From NCBI RefSeq assembly GCF_001422375.1, contig NZ_LMMU01000001.1:1278227-1342226 (forward strand): a DNA stretch of 64,000 bases. Direction: 5' to 3'. This document shows positions 31,564-41,217 of this stretch, one piece after another. Positions within the stretch are counted from its first letter, which is position 1, and every line of letters starts with the position of its first letter. The translations under genes and the position numbers were made by a program. Below the pieces are notes generated by a model, which did no database searches, had not been told where the DNA came from, and was given only the letters and a program-made list of their open reading frames with translations. This stretch comes from Methylobacterium sp. Leaf99 (GTDB lineage: Bacteria; Pseudomonadota; Alphaproteobacteria; Rhizobiales; Beijerinckiaceae).

Positions 31564-32571
31564 TCAGGCGACGGCCAGTTCCAGTCCGGCCTCGGCGGCA
31601 TCCGCCCCGAGCCAGAGGGTGACGGTGAGCTGGTGATCGGCCTCCGCCGCCGGGGGGGCGAGGTCGCGGGTGGTGACGGTGGCGAGGCCCGCATCGTTGA
31701 GCCAGCCCGTCACCTGCTCGGGCGCGAAGCCGAGGCGGCGATGGGCCTGGGTCTCGCGCAGGAACTCGAGGCCGTGGGGCGCGAAATCGACCACGAGGAG
31801 GCGCCCGCCCGGCGCCACGAGGCGGGCGGCCTCGCGCAGCGCCCGCGCCGGATCGTCGAGGTAGTGCAGCACCTGATGCACCAGCACGAGGTCGAAGCTG
31901 CCCCTGCCGAAGGGCGGGGCGTGGATGTCGCCCTGGCGCAGGTCCACCCGCGACAGGCCGGCCCGCTCCAGGTTGGCCCGGGCGACGGACAGCATGGCGT
32001 GGCTGGAATCGAGGCCCGTGGCGCGGGTGGCGCGGCCGGCGAGCAGTCCGAGCATCCGGCCGGTGCCGGTACCGAGGTCGATGAGGTTGCGGATCGGCCG
32101 GTTGCCCAGCGCGTCGAGGACGGCGGCCTCGACGGTGGCCTCCGGCACGTGGAGCGAGCGCAGGTGATCCCATTTCGGGGCGAGGCGGGCGAAGAAGGTC
32201 TGGGCGGCCTCGGCCCGCTGGGCGCGCACGGCCTCGCGCCGCGCCCGGTCCTCCGAGAGCGGCGGGCTCCCCGCATCAAGCCCGGCGATGAGGGGATCGA
32301 CGAGGCCGGCCCGGCCGTCGAGGAGGCGGAAGAACGCCCAGGCCCCCTCGCGGTGACGCTCGACGAGGCCGGCTTCGACTAGGAGCTTCAGGTGGCGCGA
32401 GATGCGGGGCTGCGACTGGCCCAAAATGTCGGTCAGGTCGGAGACCGACAGTTCGCCTTCCGCCAGGAGGGCGAGGATGCGCAGGCGCGTCTCCTCGGCC
32501 GCCGCACGCAGCACGCCGAGGGCGTGCGCGAACGGCACCGATGGTTCTGCTGAGGCACCTGCATGAGACAT
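31564..32571 (-). CDS. ArsR-family regulator fused to SAM-dependent methyltransferase domain
   Basis: The 335-residue protein joins an N-terminal ArsR winged helix (about residues 15-95; DILGQSQPRISRHLKLLVEAGLVE) to a class I methyltransferase fold (about 140-335; IDLGTGTGRMLGLLA, VHQVLHYLDDP). The ArsR metal-site Cys motif is missing, so a metal signal is unlikely. In related bacteria such fusions sit next to metF and metH, and the SAM/SAH-binding domain suggests control of methionine genes by the SAM:SAH balance; that is inference. A near-perfect palindrome overlaps its own start codon. Confidence 0.85.
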   Translation of the reverse strand: MSHAGASAEPSVPFAHALGVLRAAAEETRLRILALLAEGELSVSDLTDILGQSQPRISRHLKLLVEAGLVERHREGAWAFFRLLDGRAGLVDPLIAGLDAGSPPLSEDRARREAVRAQRAEAAQTFFARLAPKWDHLRSLHVPEATVEAAVLDALGNRPIRNLIDLGTGTGRMLGLLAGRATRATGLDSSHAMLSVARANLERAGLSRVDLRQGDIHAPPFGRGSFDLVLVHQVLHYLDDPARALREAARLVAPGGRLLVVDFAPHGLEFLRETQAHRRLGFAPEQVTGWLNDAGLATVTTRDLAPPAAEADHQLTVTLWLGADAAEAGLELAVA

Positions 32572-32587
32572 AAAGATATGTTTATGT
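32568..32587. promoter_or_regulatory. Near-perfect 20-bp palindrome over the start of the ArsR-methyltransferase gene
   Basis: ACATAAA-N6-TTTATGT, palindromic at 18 of 20 positions (mismatches in the central GATATG) and AT-rich. The ATG of the regulator (32569-32571) lies within it, pointing to autoregulation and possibly a very short or absent leader. ArsR-family proteins typically bind such 12-2-12-like AT-rich sites. Confidence 0.7.
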
Positions 32588-32630
32588 GCAATCCCGGGCC
32601 CTGGCAAGGGGCTCCGCGCGGGAACCGGCG

Positions 32631-33536
32631 TCAGGGTCCGTCTCCGTTCCACAGCCACGCCGCGCCCCTGACCCCGGAGGCGTCGCCGTGCAGGCTCGGG
32701 CGGATGGGGGTGTCGAACCGGTCCGAGAACACGTGGGGCGCCGTCAGGTCGGCGAGACCCTCGAACAGTTCGGGCAGGCGCGAGAGGCCGCCGCCGATGA
32801 CGATGGTGTCGGGATCGAGGATGTTGACCACGTGGGCAAGCGCCCGGCCGAGGCGGTCGCGGTAGCGCGCGAAGGTTCTTTGCGCGATCACGTCGCCCGT
32901 GCGCATCGCCGCCACGACGGCCTCGGCGGTGAGGGCGTTTCCGGTATGGCGAGCGTGGTCGGCGGCCAGCCCCGGCCCCGACAGCCAGGTCTCGATGCAG
33001 CCGGTGCGGCCGCAATAGCAGGCCGCCCCCGGACGCTCGTCGTCGCGCGGCGCCGGCAGCGGGTTGTGGCCCCACTCGCCGGCGATGCGGCCCCGGCCCG
33101 ATAGGGCGCGGCCGTGGAGCGCGATGCCGGAGCCGACGCCGGTGCCGAGGATGATCGCCCAGACGACGGCGGCACCGGCGCCCGCTCCGTCGACGGCCTC
33201 GGACACGGCGAGGCAATTGGCGTCGTTCTCGACCCGCACGGGGCGGCCGAGGGCGTGGGCGAGGTCGGCGGCGAAGGGCCGGCCGTTGAGCCAGGTCGAG
33301 TTGGCGTTCTTGACGAGACCCGTGGCCGGCGCGAGGGCGCCCGGCATGCCCACGCCGACTCTGCCGGCGGGTCCGGTGCGGGCTTCGAGGCCGGCGACGA
33401 GGGTGGCGATGGCGCCGAGGGTGCCGGCGTAATCCTCACGCGGTGTGGCGACGCGGGCCTCCGCCCGCGTCGCCCCGGTATCATCGAGGACGATCCCGGC
33501 GATCTTGGTGCCGCCGAGGTCGATTCCGAGGCGCAA
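32631..33536 (-). CDS. ROK-family sugar kinase (fructokinase/glucokinase-like)
   Basis: A 301-residue ROK kinase with the N-terminal phosphate loop GIDLGGTKIAG, the ENDANCLA block, the catalytic IILGTGVGSGI segment and the zinc site (EWGHNPLP with Cys in CYCGRTGCIETW). This fits Mak-type fructokinase or NagK/glucokinase; the sugar is not decided by sequence. The start is a TTG: an in-frame TGA four codons upstream is the dctA stop, and no ATG or GTG lies between. The 9-bp gap suggests translational coupling with dctA. Confidence 0.88.
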   Translation of the reverse strand: MRLGIDLGGTKIAGIVLDDTGATRAEARVATPREDYAGTLGAIATLVAGLEARTGPAGRVGVGMPGALAPATGLVKNANSTWLNGRPFAADLAHALGRPVRVENDANCLAVSEAVDGAGAGAAVVWAIILGTGVGSGIALHGRALSGRGRIAGEWGHNPLPAPRDDERPGAACYCGRTGCIETWLSGPGLAADHARHTGNALTAEAVVAAMRTGDVIAQRTFARYRDRLGRALAHVVNILDPDTIVIGGGLSRLPELFEGLADLTAPHVFSDRFDTPIRPSLHGDASGVRGAAWLWNGDGP

Positions 33537-33545
33537 GGTTTTGGA

Positions 33546-34946
33546 TCAGCGCGCGGGCGCGGGGATGGGCGCGGCCGCCGCGGACGGCGTGGTGGCCGGG
33601 TCCATGTTGGGCGCGTGATCCGAGATGTCCGTGCCGATGGAGAAGGGGTGCTCCATCACCTGGCGCAGCTTCTCCCGGTCGAGCTCGCCCTCCCAGCGGC
33701 TGACCACGACGGTGGCGACACCGTTGCCGATGAGGTTGGTGATGGCCCGGCATTCCGACATGAACTTGTCGACGCCGAGGATCAGCGTCATGGCGGCCAC
33801 CGGAACCGGGTTGTTGGGGATGGCCGAGAGCGTCGCCGCCAGGGTGATGAAGCCCGCCCCCGTGACGCCCGAGGCGCCCTTCGAGGTCAGCATCGCCACG
33901 AGGATGATGGTGGCGTACTGGCCGAACGACAGGTCCGCGCCCACCGCCTGGGCGAGGAACAGGGTCGCCAGGGTCATGTAGATGTTGGTGCCGTCGAGGT
34001 TGAACGAGTAGCCCGTGGGGATCACGAGGCCGACCACGGAATCCGAGGCGCCGAGGCGGCGCATCTTCGTCATCATGTGCGGCAGCACCGTCTCGGACGA
34101 CGAGGTGCCGAGGACGATGAGGAGCTCGTCCTTGATGTAGGCGAGGAAGCGGAAGATCGAGAAGCCGGCCACCCGGGCGATGCCGCCGAGCACGACGACG
34201 ACGAACAGGAATGCCGTGACGTAGAAGGTGCCCACCAGCCAGGCGAGGTCGACCACCTTGCCGATGCCGTACTGGCCGATGGTGAAGGCCATGGCGCCGA
34301 AGGCGCCGATGGGCGCCAGCTTCACCACGAGGCCGATGATGCGGAAGAAGATCTGCCCCATCGTGTCGATGGCGTGGGTGATGACCTCGCCGCGCTTGCC
34401 CATGCCGGTGACGACGACGCCGGTGAGGATCGAGATCAGCAGCACCTGGAGCAGATCGCCGGTGGCGAAGGCGTCGAAGAAGCTCTTCGGGATCAGCGCC
34501 ATGATGTGGCCGGTCACCGAATCGTCGGCGGCCATCTTGGCGTACTTCTCCACCGACTTGCCGTCGAGCTTCGTCACGTCGGCGTTGAAGCCGGCGCCGG
34601 GCTTGACCACCTCGCCGACGAGGATGCCGATGAGCAGGGCGATGGTGGAGACCACCTCGAAGTAGACCAGGGCCTTCAGGCCGACGCGGCCGACCTTCTT
34701 CAGGTCACCGATGGAGGCGATGCCGTGCACGATGGTACAGAAGATGATCGGCGCGATCATCATCTTGATCAGGGCGATGAAGGCGTCACCCAGCCACTTG
34801 ACCGACTTGCCCCATTCCGGATGGAGGTAGCCGAGCAGGATGCCGAGCGCGATGGCAATCAGCACCTGGATGTAGAGGACCTTGTACCAGGGTTCGGCCA
34901 CCCGTGGGGGCTCGGCCACCGTGCCGTGGGTCATCGCCTGGGACAT
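33546..34946 (-). CDS. dctA: C4-dicarboxylate:cation symporter
   Basis: A 466-residue DAACS-family carrier importing succinate, fumarate and malate. Evidence: eight membrane helices plus re-entrant loops, [13 protein letters not shown] (hairpin 1), and [19 protein letters not shown] with the cation-binding Asp/Asn region. GAGGGA precedes the ATG. No dctB/dctD two-component genes are adjacent. Succinate is a standard growth substrate for methylobacteria, which fits the host inferred. Confidence 0.93.
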   Translation of the reverse strand: MSQAMTHGTVAEPPRVAEPWYKVLYIQVLIAIALGILLGYLHPEWGKSVKWLGDAFIALIKMMIAPIIFCTIVHGIASIGDLKKVGRVGLKALVYFEVVSTIALLIGILVGEVVKPGAGFNADVTKLDGKSVEKYAKMAADDSVTGHIMALIPKSFFDAFATGDLLQVLLISILTGVVVTGMGKRGEVITHAIDTMGQIFFRIIGLVVKLAPIGAFGAMAFTIGQYGIGKVVDLAWLVGTFYVTAFLFVVVVLGGIARVAGFSIFRFLAYIKDELLIVLGTSSSETVLPHMMTKMRRLGASDSVVGLVIPTGYSFNLDGTNIYMTLATLFLAQAVGADLSFGQYATIILVAMLTSKGASGVTGAGFITLAATLSAIPNNPVPVAAMTLILGVDKFMSECRAITNLIGNGVATVVVSRWEGELDREKLRQVMEHPFSIGTDISDHAPNMDPATTPSAAAAPIPAPAR

Positions 34947-35096
34947 CGTTCCCTCGCCCGTCGTGTTTCTTGCTCGCGACGCTAGCGAAGTTGTGGGCAC
35001 CACTCAATCGCGCAGGCGGGGATGAAAGTGACATTCTCGCACGTGCGGCCGCATCCCGAACGGGGCGCGGCCGCACGTGCCTCGATCGGGCCCCGA

Positions 35097-35978
35097 TCAG
35101 GTCTGGTTGCGGCGCGGGCGGACGGTCCAGCGCTCGAATTCGGCCCCGGCCTCCTCGGCCCGCGCGGGCTGGGCGGCCTCGCCCTCGGGCGGGAGGGGCT
35201 GCGGGTTGCCGAGGGCCTGCGACAGGCTCTCGATCACGTCGTCAATCCGGGCGTCGTTGGGGCCGCCGGCCTCCTGGGTCGTGGCCTCATGGGGTACGGC
35301 CTCGGGCGCCGCGACCGGCACGGGGGCCGGTGCCGGGGGAACCGGCTGAGCGCCGCCGCCGGCGACACGGCGCAGGGCCTTCATCATGCCGTCCTCGTCC
35401 GCCGGCTTGGCGGCCGCCGCACCGGAGGCGGCGCCGTACCGGCCGAAGCCGAAGCGGGGCTCGACGAGGTCGAGGACTGCCTCGAGGGCGGCGTTGCTCA
35501 GGGCGATCTCGCCCGGCTGGGGCGCGCCCTGGAGGGCGACGGCGTGACGCTCGTAGGCCGCGTCGCCCGAGACCTCGGGGCCGAACCACACCGGCACCGG
35601 GAAGGCGTTGGCGTCGCCGATCTCGTCGAAGGTCACGCTGACGAGGTCGAGGTTGCCCGGGGCGACGTAGCGGTCGATGCGCGCCTCCCGGCCGGCGCCC
35701 AGGGCGATGGCGGTGCGGTCGTACTGGGCCTTGCCGCTGCAGACGTCGAGCAGGGCGTCGCCGTGGGCGCGCGGCACGTCCGTGCGCTCCTCGGTCGAGG
35801 CCCCGTCCTGGTCCGTACTGACGAGGACGAGGTGGCATTGCTGGCCGTCGACCCGGACGTAGGAGACGCGTCCGGCCTGGGGCGCGAAGTAGCCTTCGGT
35901 GATCCGGGCACCGCCCCGCTCCTTGCGGATGAGGCGCACGAGGGAGGGGGCGACGAGGAACCGGCGAACGATGCTCAT
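35097..35978 (-). CDS. CYTH-like protein with Pro/Ala-rich C-terminus
   Basis: The first 170 of 293 residues have the order of blocks seen in CYTH (triphosphate tunnel) proteins: RRFLVAPSLVRLIRKERGG, an ITEGYFAPQAGRVSYVRV strand pair, alternating charged strands (RTDVPRAHGDALLDVCSG; ARIDRYVAPGNLDLVSVTFD) and PVWFGPEVSGDAAYERHAVAL. The metal-binding ExExK signature is not present (SIVRRF at the N-terminus), so catalysis on triphosphates is doubtful. The remaining 120 residues are low-complexity Pro/Ala and acidic. GGAGACT precedes the ATG. Family call is moderate. Confidence 0.5.
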   Translation of the reverse strand: MSIVRRFLVAPSLVRLIRKERGGARITEGYFAPQAGRVSYVRVDGQQCHLVLVSTDQDGASTEERTDVPRAHGDALLDVCSGKAQYDRTAIALGAGREARIDRYVAPGNLDLVSVTFDEIGDANAFPVPVWFGPEVSGDAAYERHAVALQGAPQPGEIALSNAALEAVLDLVEPRFGFGRYGAASGAAAAKPADEDGMMKALRRVAGGGAQPVPPAPAPVPVAAPEAVPHEATTQEAGGPNDARIDDVIESLSQALGNPQPLPPEGEAAQPARAEEAGAEFERWTVRPRRNQT

Positions 35979-36261
35979 GCGGAGTCTCCGGGGGTCTGTG
36001 CGTCCCACGGTCGAGGTTCCGCCGGACTGACATTCACGGGCGCCTCGATCTTTCGAACGATGCGGTCTGCGCAGCGCCCATCAGCGGGCGCCGCGGTATT
36101 CGTCAGAGAATTACCATTCCGGGACTAAGCAAAACACCGCAGAAATCAAGGTGGTGCGCCGGATTACGCCCGCGATCCACCGCTCCGTCCCCATCTCGAT
36201 CCCTTGCTCGATCCCCCGCCTGATGGCCGTCGCGGCGACTGTCGCGCGACGCCCCGCCGTC
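35979..36261. other. Intergenic region between CYTH-like gene and msrB
   Basis: About 283 bp without a convincing gene. A small hairpin (GCGCCCATCAGCGGGCGC, near 36077-36094) and a short AT-richer stretch (36105-36150) are the only visible structure; the latter may hold the CYTH-like gene's promoter. Confidence 0.4.
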
Positions 36262-36663
36262 TCATCCGCGCGGCTCGAACCGCAGGGAGATCCCGTTCAT
36301 GCAGTAGCGCAGGCCGGTGGGGGCCGGACCGTCGTCGAAGACGTGGCCGAGATGGCCCTTGCAGCGGGCGCAGTGCGCCTCCGTCCGGGTCATCCAGTGA
36401 CTGCGGTCGACCTGGGTCTCCACGGCCTCGGGGAACGGTGCGAAGAAGCTCGGCCAGCCGGTGCCGGACTCGAACTTGGTGCCGTTCTCGAACAGCGGCG
36501 CATCGCAGCCGGCGCAGTGGAACACGCCCGGGCGCTTCTCGGCGTTGAGGCAGCTCGTGCCGGCGCGCTCGGTGCCGTGCTGGCGCAGCACCCGGTACTG
36601 CTCGGGGGACAGAATCTCGCGCCACTCGGCGTCGGTGCGGGTGTCGGCGGTTGGTGCGGTCAT
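36262..36663 (-). CDS. msrB: Peptide-methionine (R)-S-oxide reductase
   Basis: A 133-residue MsrB that repairs R-methionine sulfoxide in proteins. Zinc-binding CxxC pairs CAGC and CARC, core motif GTGWPSFFAP, and catalytic Cys in RYCMNGISLRF are all present. No signal peptide, so it acts in the cytoplasm. It stands alone, without msrA. Confidence 0.95.
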   Translation of the reverse strand: MTAPTADTRTDAEWREILSPEQYRVLRQHGTERAGTSCLNAEKRPGVFHCAGCDAPLFENGTKFESGTGWPSFFAPFPEAVETQVDRSHWMTRTEAHCARCKGHLGHVFDDGPAPTGLRYCMNGISLRFEPRG

Positions 36664-36771
36664 GGGTCGGATCCATCGCGAGGGAAACGGTGTGGTTTCC
36701 CCCTAGATAGGGTCCCGGAGCCATCCCGTGGAGGCCAGCCGACCGCGTCGGCTCGTCCGATGGCCCCGACG

Positions 36772-37926
36772 CTAGGCCACGGCCCCGAGGGTGTCGGCCA
36801 TCCGGGCCCGGCGCGCACCCATGGGCAGGGGAGCGCCCGTGGTGGTGTCGTGGGCGGTCTGGTGCTCCATCTCGGCGTTGATCTCGCCACCGAGCAGCAC
36901 GATGGTAGTGGAGATCCAGATCCAGGTCATGAAGCCGATGGCGGCACCGAGGGAGCCGTAGGTCTCGTTGTAGTTGCCGAAGCTCGACACGTACCAGGAG
37001 AACAGGATCGAGGCGACGAGCCACAGCACGCCCGCCACGGCGCCCCCGACGCCGACCCAGCGCCAGCGCGGCCGCTCCCGGCTCGGACCGTAGCGGTAGA
37101 GCAGCGACAGGCCGCCGAGCACCACCACCAGCAGGGCGGGCCAGCGCAGCTGGGCCAGCAGCCAGGCGGTGTCGCTGAAGCCCACGAAGGTGAACACGAG
37201 GGGCAGCACGACGATGCTCGACAGGGCGAAGATCGTGAACAGCAGGGCGCCGATGGTGAAGGTGAGGGAGCGCAGGTTGAGCATCACGAACGAGCGCTTC
37301 TCCTCCTCCTCGTAGACCACGTTGAGGGCATCGAACATCGCCTTCATGGCGGCGTTGGCGCTCCACAGGGAGATGACGAGGCTGGTGAAGAAGGTCAGCC
37401 CCAGGGACCCGCCACCCTTGGCGGCGATGCGCTTGACCTGATCGCCGACGATCTCGATGGCGCCCGACGGCAGCACGCCCTGCAAGCTCGCGAGATGGTC
37501 GTTGATGGACCCGACATCGGCGACGAGGCCGTAGCAGGAGACCAGGGCGGCGATGGCCGGGAACAGGGACAGGAGGGTGTAGAACGTGACCCCGGCGGCC
37601 ACCGACAGCACCCGGTCCTTGTTGAACTCCAGGTAGACGCGAAACAGGATGTCCTTCCAGCCGCTGGCGGTGATCTCCAGGGGCGTGCGGGCGGCGCGCC
37701 CGCGCCCGGCCTGCGTGGCGGCGACCCATTCGGCGGAGCGCCCGCTATGGGAGCGCGCCCCCCCGTCCCGGTTCCGGTCGGGCTCGGGCGGGGCGACGGG
37801 CCCGTCCCTCCGCGTCCGGCCGCGGGTCCCCGCCGCCAGGGCGACGAGGGCCGCCCCCATGGCCAGGGTCCACAGGACGGAGGCGGCGCCAATCTGGGCG
37901 GGCGCCGGTTCGGGGGAGGAAGGCAT
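36772..37926 (-). CDS. YihY/BrkB-family inner-membrane protein
   Basis: A 384-residue protein with a variable N-terminus carrying one hydrophobic helix, then the YihY/virulence factor BrkB domain (about residues 85-345) with six helices. Family motifs are VAAGVTFYTLLSLFPAIAALVSCYG-type block (quoted in part as AAGVTFYTLLSLFPAI), LWSANAAMKAMFDALNVVYEE and TWIWISTTIVLLGGEINAE. Function of the family is not established. A TTG start at 37962 is an alternative. Sits between msrB and the malonate genes on the same strand. Confidence 0.85.
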   Translation of the reverse strand: MPSSPEPAPAQIGAASVLWTLAMGAALVALAAGTRGRTRRDGPVAPPEPDRNRDGGARSHSGRSAEWVAATQAGRGRAARTPLEITASGWKDILFRVYLEFNKDRVLSVAAGVTFYTLLSLFPAIAALVSCYGLVADVGSINDHLASLQGVLPSGAIEIVGDQVKRIAAKGGGSLGLTFFTSLVISLWSANAAMKAMFDALNVVYEEEEKRSFVMLNLRSLTFTIGALLFTIFALSSIVVLPLVFTFVGFSDTAWLLAQLRWPALLVVVLGGLSLLYRYGPSRERPRWRWVGVGGAVAGVLWLVASILFSWYVSSFGNYNETYGSLGAAIGFMTWIWISTTIVLLGGEINAEMEHQTAHDTTTGAPLPMGARRARMADTLGAVA

Positions 37927-38034
37927 CGCGGCGGGGACCGTTCGGGCGGCAGGAGGTGCCAAGCTTGAGCTTACGCTGAGCAGAACGCCGGGGCCTGCGG
38001 GGCGTTCCGCCCTGCCGGACGGTCCGGGCCGGGT

Positions 38035-39555
38035 TCAGGCGCGGTAGAGCCCCGCATGCGTCTCCCGCAGGACGTTCTTCTGGACCTTGCCCATGGCGTT
38101 GCGGGGCAGGTCGTCGACGAAGAGTACGCGCTTGGGGCACTTGTAGCGGGCAAGCCGCGCCTCGAGGGTGCGCAGGATCGCGGCCTCGTCGGGGGCGCCG
38201 TCGCGGGCCACCACCACCGCCGTCACGCCCTCGCCGAAATCGGCGTGGGCCAAGCCGATGACCGCCGACTCGACCACGCCCGGCAGGGCGTCGATCTCGT
38301 TCTCGACCTCCTTCGGGTAGACGTTGTAGCCGCCGGTGATGATGAGGTCCTTGCCGCGCCCGACGATGTGGACGTAGCCGTCGGCGTCGATCTTGCCGAG
38401 GTCGCCGGTGACGAAGAACCCGTCGGCCTTGAACTCGGCCGCCGTCTTCTCCGGCATGCGCCAGTAGCCCCGGAACACGTTGGCGCCCTTCACCTCGATC
38501 ATCCCGACGGCGTCGGTCCCGAGGTGCGTCCCCGTCTCGGGATCCACCACCCGCACGGCGACGCCCGGGAGCGCCGGCCCCACGGTGCCGGCCACCCGCG
38601 CCCCCGCGTAGGGGTTCGAGGTGTTCATGTTGGTCTCGGTCATGCCGTAGCGTTCGAGGATGGCGTGGCCCGTGCGGGCCTCCCAGTCGCGGTGGGTCTC
38701 GGCGAGCAGCGGCGCCGAGCCGGAGACGAACAGACGGATAGTTTTCGCGATGGCAGCATCGAGGCCCGGCTCCTTGAGCAGGCGGGTGTAGAAGGTCGGC
38801 ACGCCCATCATCGCGGTGGCGCGCGGCATCAGGCCCAGCACCTGCCGCGCGTCGAACTTTGCCAGGAACAGCATCGTGCCGCCCGTGGCCAGAACGGTGT
38901 TGGTCGCCACGAACAGGCCGTGGGTGTGGAACACCGGCAGGGCATGGATGAGCACGTCGTCGGCGGTAAAGCGCCAGACTTCGGCGAGCGTCCGGGCGTT
39001 CGACGCGAGGTTCTCGTGGGTGAGCATGGCGCCCTTGGAGCGCCCGGTGGTCCCCGAGGTGTACAGGATCGCCGCGAGATCGTCGGGGCCGCGCGCCACG
39101 TCGGCGAAGTCGCCCGGAGCCGCATCCGCCGCCGCGACCAGGCTGCCGCGCCCGGACGCGTCGAGGGTCCGCATTGCGGCCACGCCGGCCCCCTGCGCCA
39201 CCGGCTCCAGGGCCTCGTGCTTGCCCGGATCGCACACGAACACGGTGGGCTCCGCATCACCGAGGAAGTAGGCGACCTCGTGGGCGGTGTAGGCGGTGTT
39301 CAGGGGCAGGAACACGGCCCCCGCCCGGACGGTGCCGAGGTACAGGAACAGGAATTCAGGGCTCTTCTCGGCCTGCACCGCAACCCGGTCGCCGGGCTTC
39401 ACCCCCAGCCCGACCAGGGCCGCCGCATAGGCGCCCGACTGCGCCAGGAGGTCGGCATAGGTGAACCGCGTGCCGTCCCCCGTCTCGACGAAGGTTTTCG
39501 TGGCCGGATCGGCGGGCAGGCTCGCGCGGACGAGGTCGAAGAGGTGATTGGGCAT
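38035..39555 (-). CDS. matB: Malonyl-CoA synthetase
   Basis: A 506-residue acyl-adenylate-forming enzyme: P-loop LYTSGTTGRSKGAM, adenylation motif ERYGMTETNMNTSNPY (a strong MatB mark), hinge GRGKDLIITGGYNVYPKEVE and the catalytic Lys in RNAMGKVQK. It activates malonate to malonyl-CoA. Malonyl-CoA decarboxylase lies 18 bp upstream in the same operon, so together they turn malonate into acetyl-CoA. Confidence 0.93.
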   Translation of the reverse strand: MPNHLFDLVRASLPADPATKTFVETGDGTRFTYADLLAQSGAYAAALVGLGVKPGDRVAVQAEKSPEFLFLYLGTVRAGAVFLPLNTAYTAHEVAYFLGDAEPTVFVCDPGKHEALEPVAQGAGVAAMRTLDASGRGSLVAAADAAPGDFADVARGPDDLAAILYTSGTTGRSKGAMLTHENLASNARTLAEVWRFTADDVLIHALPVFHTHGLFVATNTVLATGGTMLFLAKFDARQVLGLMPRATAMMGVPTFYTRLLKEPGLDAAIAKTIRLFVSGSAPLLAETHRDWEARTGHAILERYGMTETNMNTSNPYAGARVAGTVGPALPGVAVRVVDPETGTHLGTDAVGMIEVKGANVFRGYWRMPEKTAAEFKADGFFVTGDLGKIDADGYVHIVGRGKDLIITGGYNVYPKEVENEIDALPGVVESAVIGLAHADFGEGVTAVVVARDGAPDEAAILRTLEARLARYKCPKRVLFVDDLPRNAMGKVQKNVLRETHAGLYRA

Positions 39556-39573
39556 GCGGGCTTCGGATTGCTT

Positions 39574-40980
39574 TCAGGCGTCGGCCAGGGCCACCGCGCG
39601 GGCGGGCGGCAGGTTGTTGCGCAACTCGCGGCTGACCGCGCTGGAGGCCGCGACGGTGCCGAGGTTGGCGTAGGTCTCGTGGTTCTTCTCGATGGCCGAG
39701 AGGTCGTAGAGGTAGTTGACCATCAGCCCGCGCGACTGGCCCAACCCCTTGGGCGAGACGTCGCCGAGGAAGTTCAGGCGCTCCAGGCGGGCGCCGTTGC
39801 CGAGGTGGAACCGGGCGACGGGATCGAGCGGCTTGCCGCGCTCGTTCTTGGCGCGGAGGAAATAGGCGGCGGCCGCCGGGATCATCGCCTTGCGCACGGC
39901 CTCGGCCTTGGCCTTGTCCGAGAACCAGTCCGGCTCGTCGATGGCGCGCAGGGCCTCGACATCCTCGTGGGTGAGCCCCTGCGGCGCGTCGGCCCGGCGC
40001 TCGCGGTCGAGCCAGGTCGCGAAGCCCGGCACCGGCGACAGGGTGACGAAGGTCTTGAGGGTGGGGATCTCGCGGGCCAGATCCTCCACCACCTGCTTGA
40101 TGAGGAAGTTGCCGAAGGTGACGCCGGCCAGACCCTTCTGGCAGTTGGAGATGGAATAGAAGATCGCCGTGGTGGCCGCGCGCGGCGGCAGCAGGTCGCG
40201 CTCGTGGGCGAGGATCGGCGCGATGGCGGGGGCGATGGCGGCGGTCAGCGCCACCTCGACGAAGATCAGTGGCTCGTCGACGAGGGCTGGGTGGAAAAAG
40301 GCGAAGCAGCGCCGGTCCCGCGGCTCGATGCGGCGGCGCAGGTCGTCCCAATCCGCGATGGCGTGGACCGCCTCGTAGCGGATGATCTTTTCCAGGATAT
40401 GGGCCGGCGTGGTCCAGTCGATGTGGCGCAGCACGAGGAAGCCGCGGTTGAACCACGAGGCGAACAGGTGCTCGAAATCGCTGTCGAGGCTGTCGGCGGC
40501 GTCGACGAGGTCGGGGTCGGCCTCCTCGTCGCGCAGGGACCGGCGCAGGCCGAACAGGTCCTCGCGCATGCGCACCAGGGCGAGGGTGCCGTCCCGGGCG
40601 AGGTTCAGGCGCCGGATCAGCTCCTGGCTGCGCGGCTCGGCGGCGTCGTGCAGGACGCCGAGGGCCGCCCGCGACGGCGCGGCGCGGTAGGCCGAGATGG
40701 CCTCGTCGACGGCGGCGTGGTCAGCGGCGAACTCGGTAGCGACCATGCGCAGGAAGCTCGCCCGCTCGGGCCGGGCGAGGCTGGCGTATCGGTCGAGGAT
40801 GAGCCGGGCGAGGGCGACGCCGGAGGCCTCGCCGCGCCGGGAGATCAGGTCCTCGCACAGCTTGACCAGTTCCTGCGCGTTGGCGCGGGCGGCGAGATCC
40901 CCACGCCCGAACCCGATGAGGTCGCGGCCCCGGTCGCTGATGGTCTGCAGCAGATCGCCGAAGAAAGAGATCGCCGCCAT
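39574..40980 (-). CDS. Malonyl-CoA decarboxylase
   Basis: A 468-residue protein of the MCD family with an N-terminal helical domain and a C-terminal catalytic domain of acetyltransferase type. Signatures are FYSISNCQKGLAGVTFGNFL and TFVTLSPVPGFATWL, followed by FHLGNGARLERLNFLGD. It releases CO2 from malonyl-CoA and is paired with matB (18-bp gap). Start at the ATG giving MAAISFFGDLL, where homology begins. Confidence 0.92.
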   Translation of the reverse strand: MAAISFFGDLLQTISDRGRDLIGFGRGDLAARANAQELVKLCEDLISRRGEASGVALARLILDRYASLARPERASFLRMVATEFAADHAAVDEAISAYRAAPSRAALGVLHDAAEPRSQELIRRLNLARDGTLALVRMREDLFGLRRSLRDEEADPDLVDAADSLDSDFEHLFASWFNRGFLVLRHIDWTTPAHILEKIIRYEAVHAIADWDDLRRRIEPRDRRCFAFFHPALVDEPLIFVEVALTAAIAPAIAPILAHERDLLPPRAATTAIFYSISNCQKGLAGVTFGNFLIKQVVEDLAREIPTLKTFVTLSPVPGFATWLDRERRADAPQGLTHEDVEALRAIDEPDWFSDKAKAEAVRKAMIPAAAAYFLRAKNERGKPLDPVARFHLGNGARLERLNFLGDVSPKGLGQSRGLMVNYLYDLSAIEKNHETYANLGTVAASSAVSRELRNNLPPARAVALADA

Positions 40981-41217
40981 GGAAGCCGCCTGTCCCCGTA
41001 CTGGCGCCCGAACCGGGCGGTCCCGCCACGCGCATCCGCGCACGGCTCGACGAACACTCTATGACGGCCCCGCGCGAAGGACCAGAGACCTAGGCCGGTT
41101 CGCTTCGGCACGCCGACGCGGCGCAGTGCCCGCCCCTTCGGCGTGTCGCAGATTCACGCCGCGAAACCGGTGACCTCGGTCGTGCAACGGGCCCGGGACG
41201 GCCGGAGGCCGCGTGCG

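Noticed and set aside
36151..37968. Long plus-strand frame across msrB and the BrkB-family gene
   Set aside because: It is antisense to two recognised genes and has no motif of its own.
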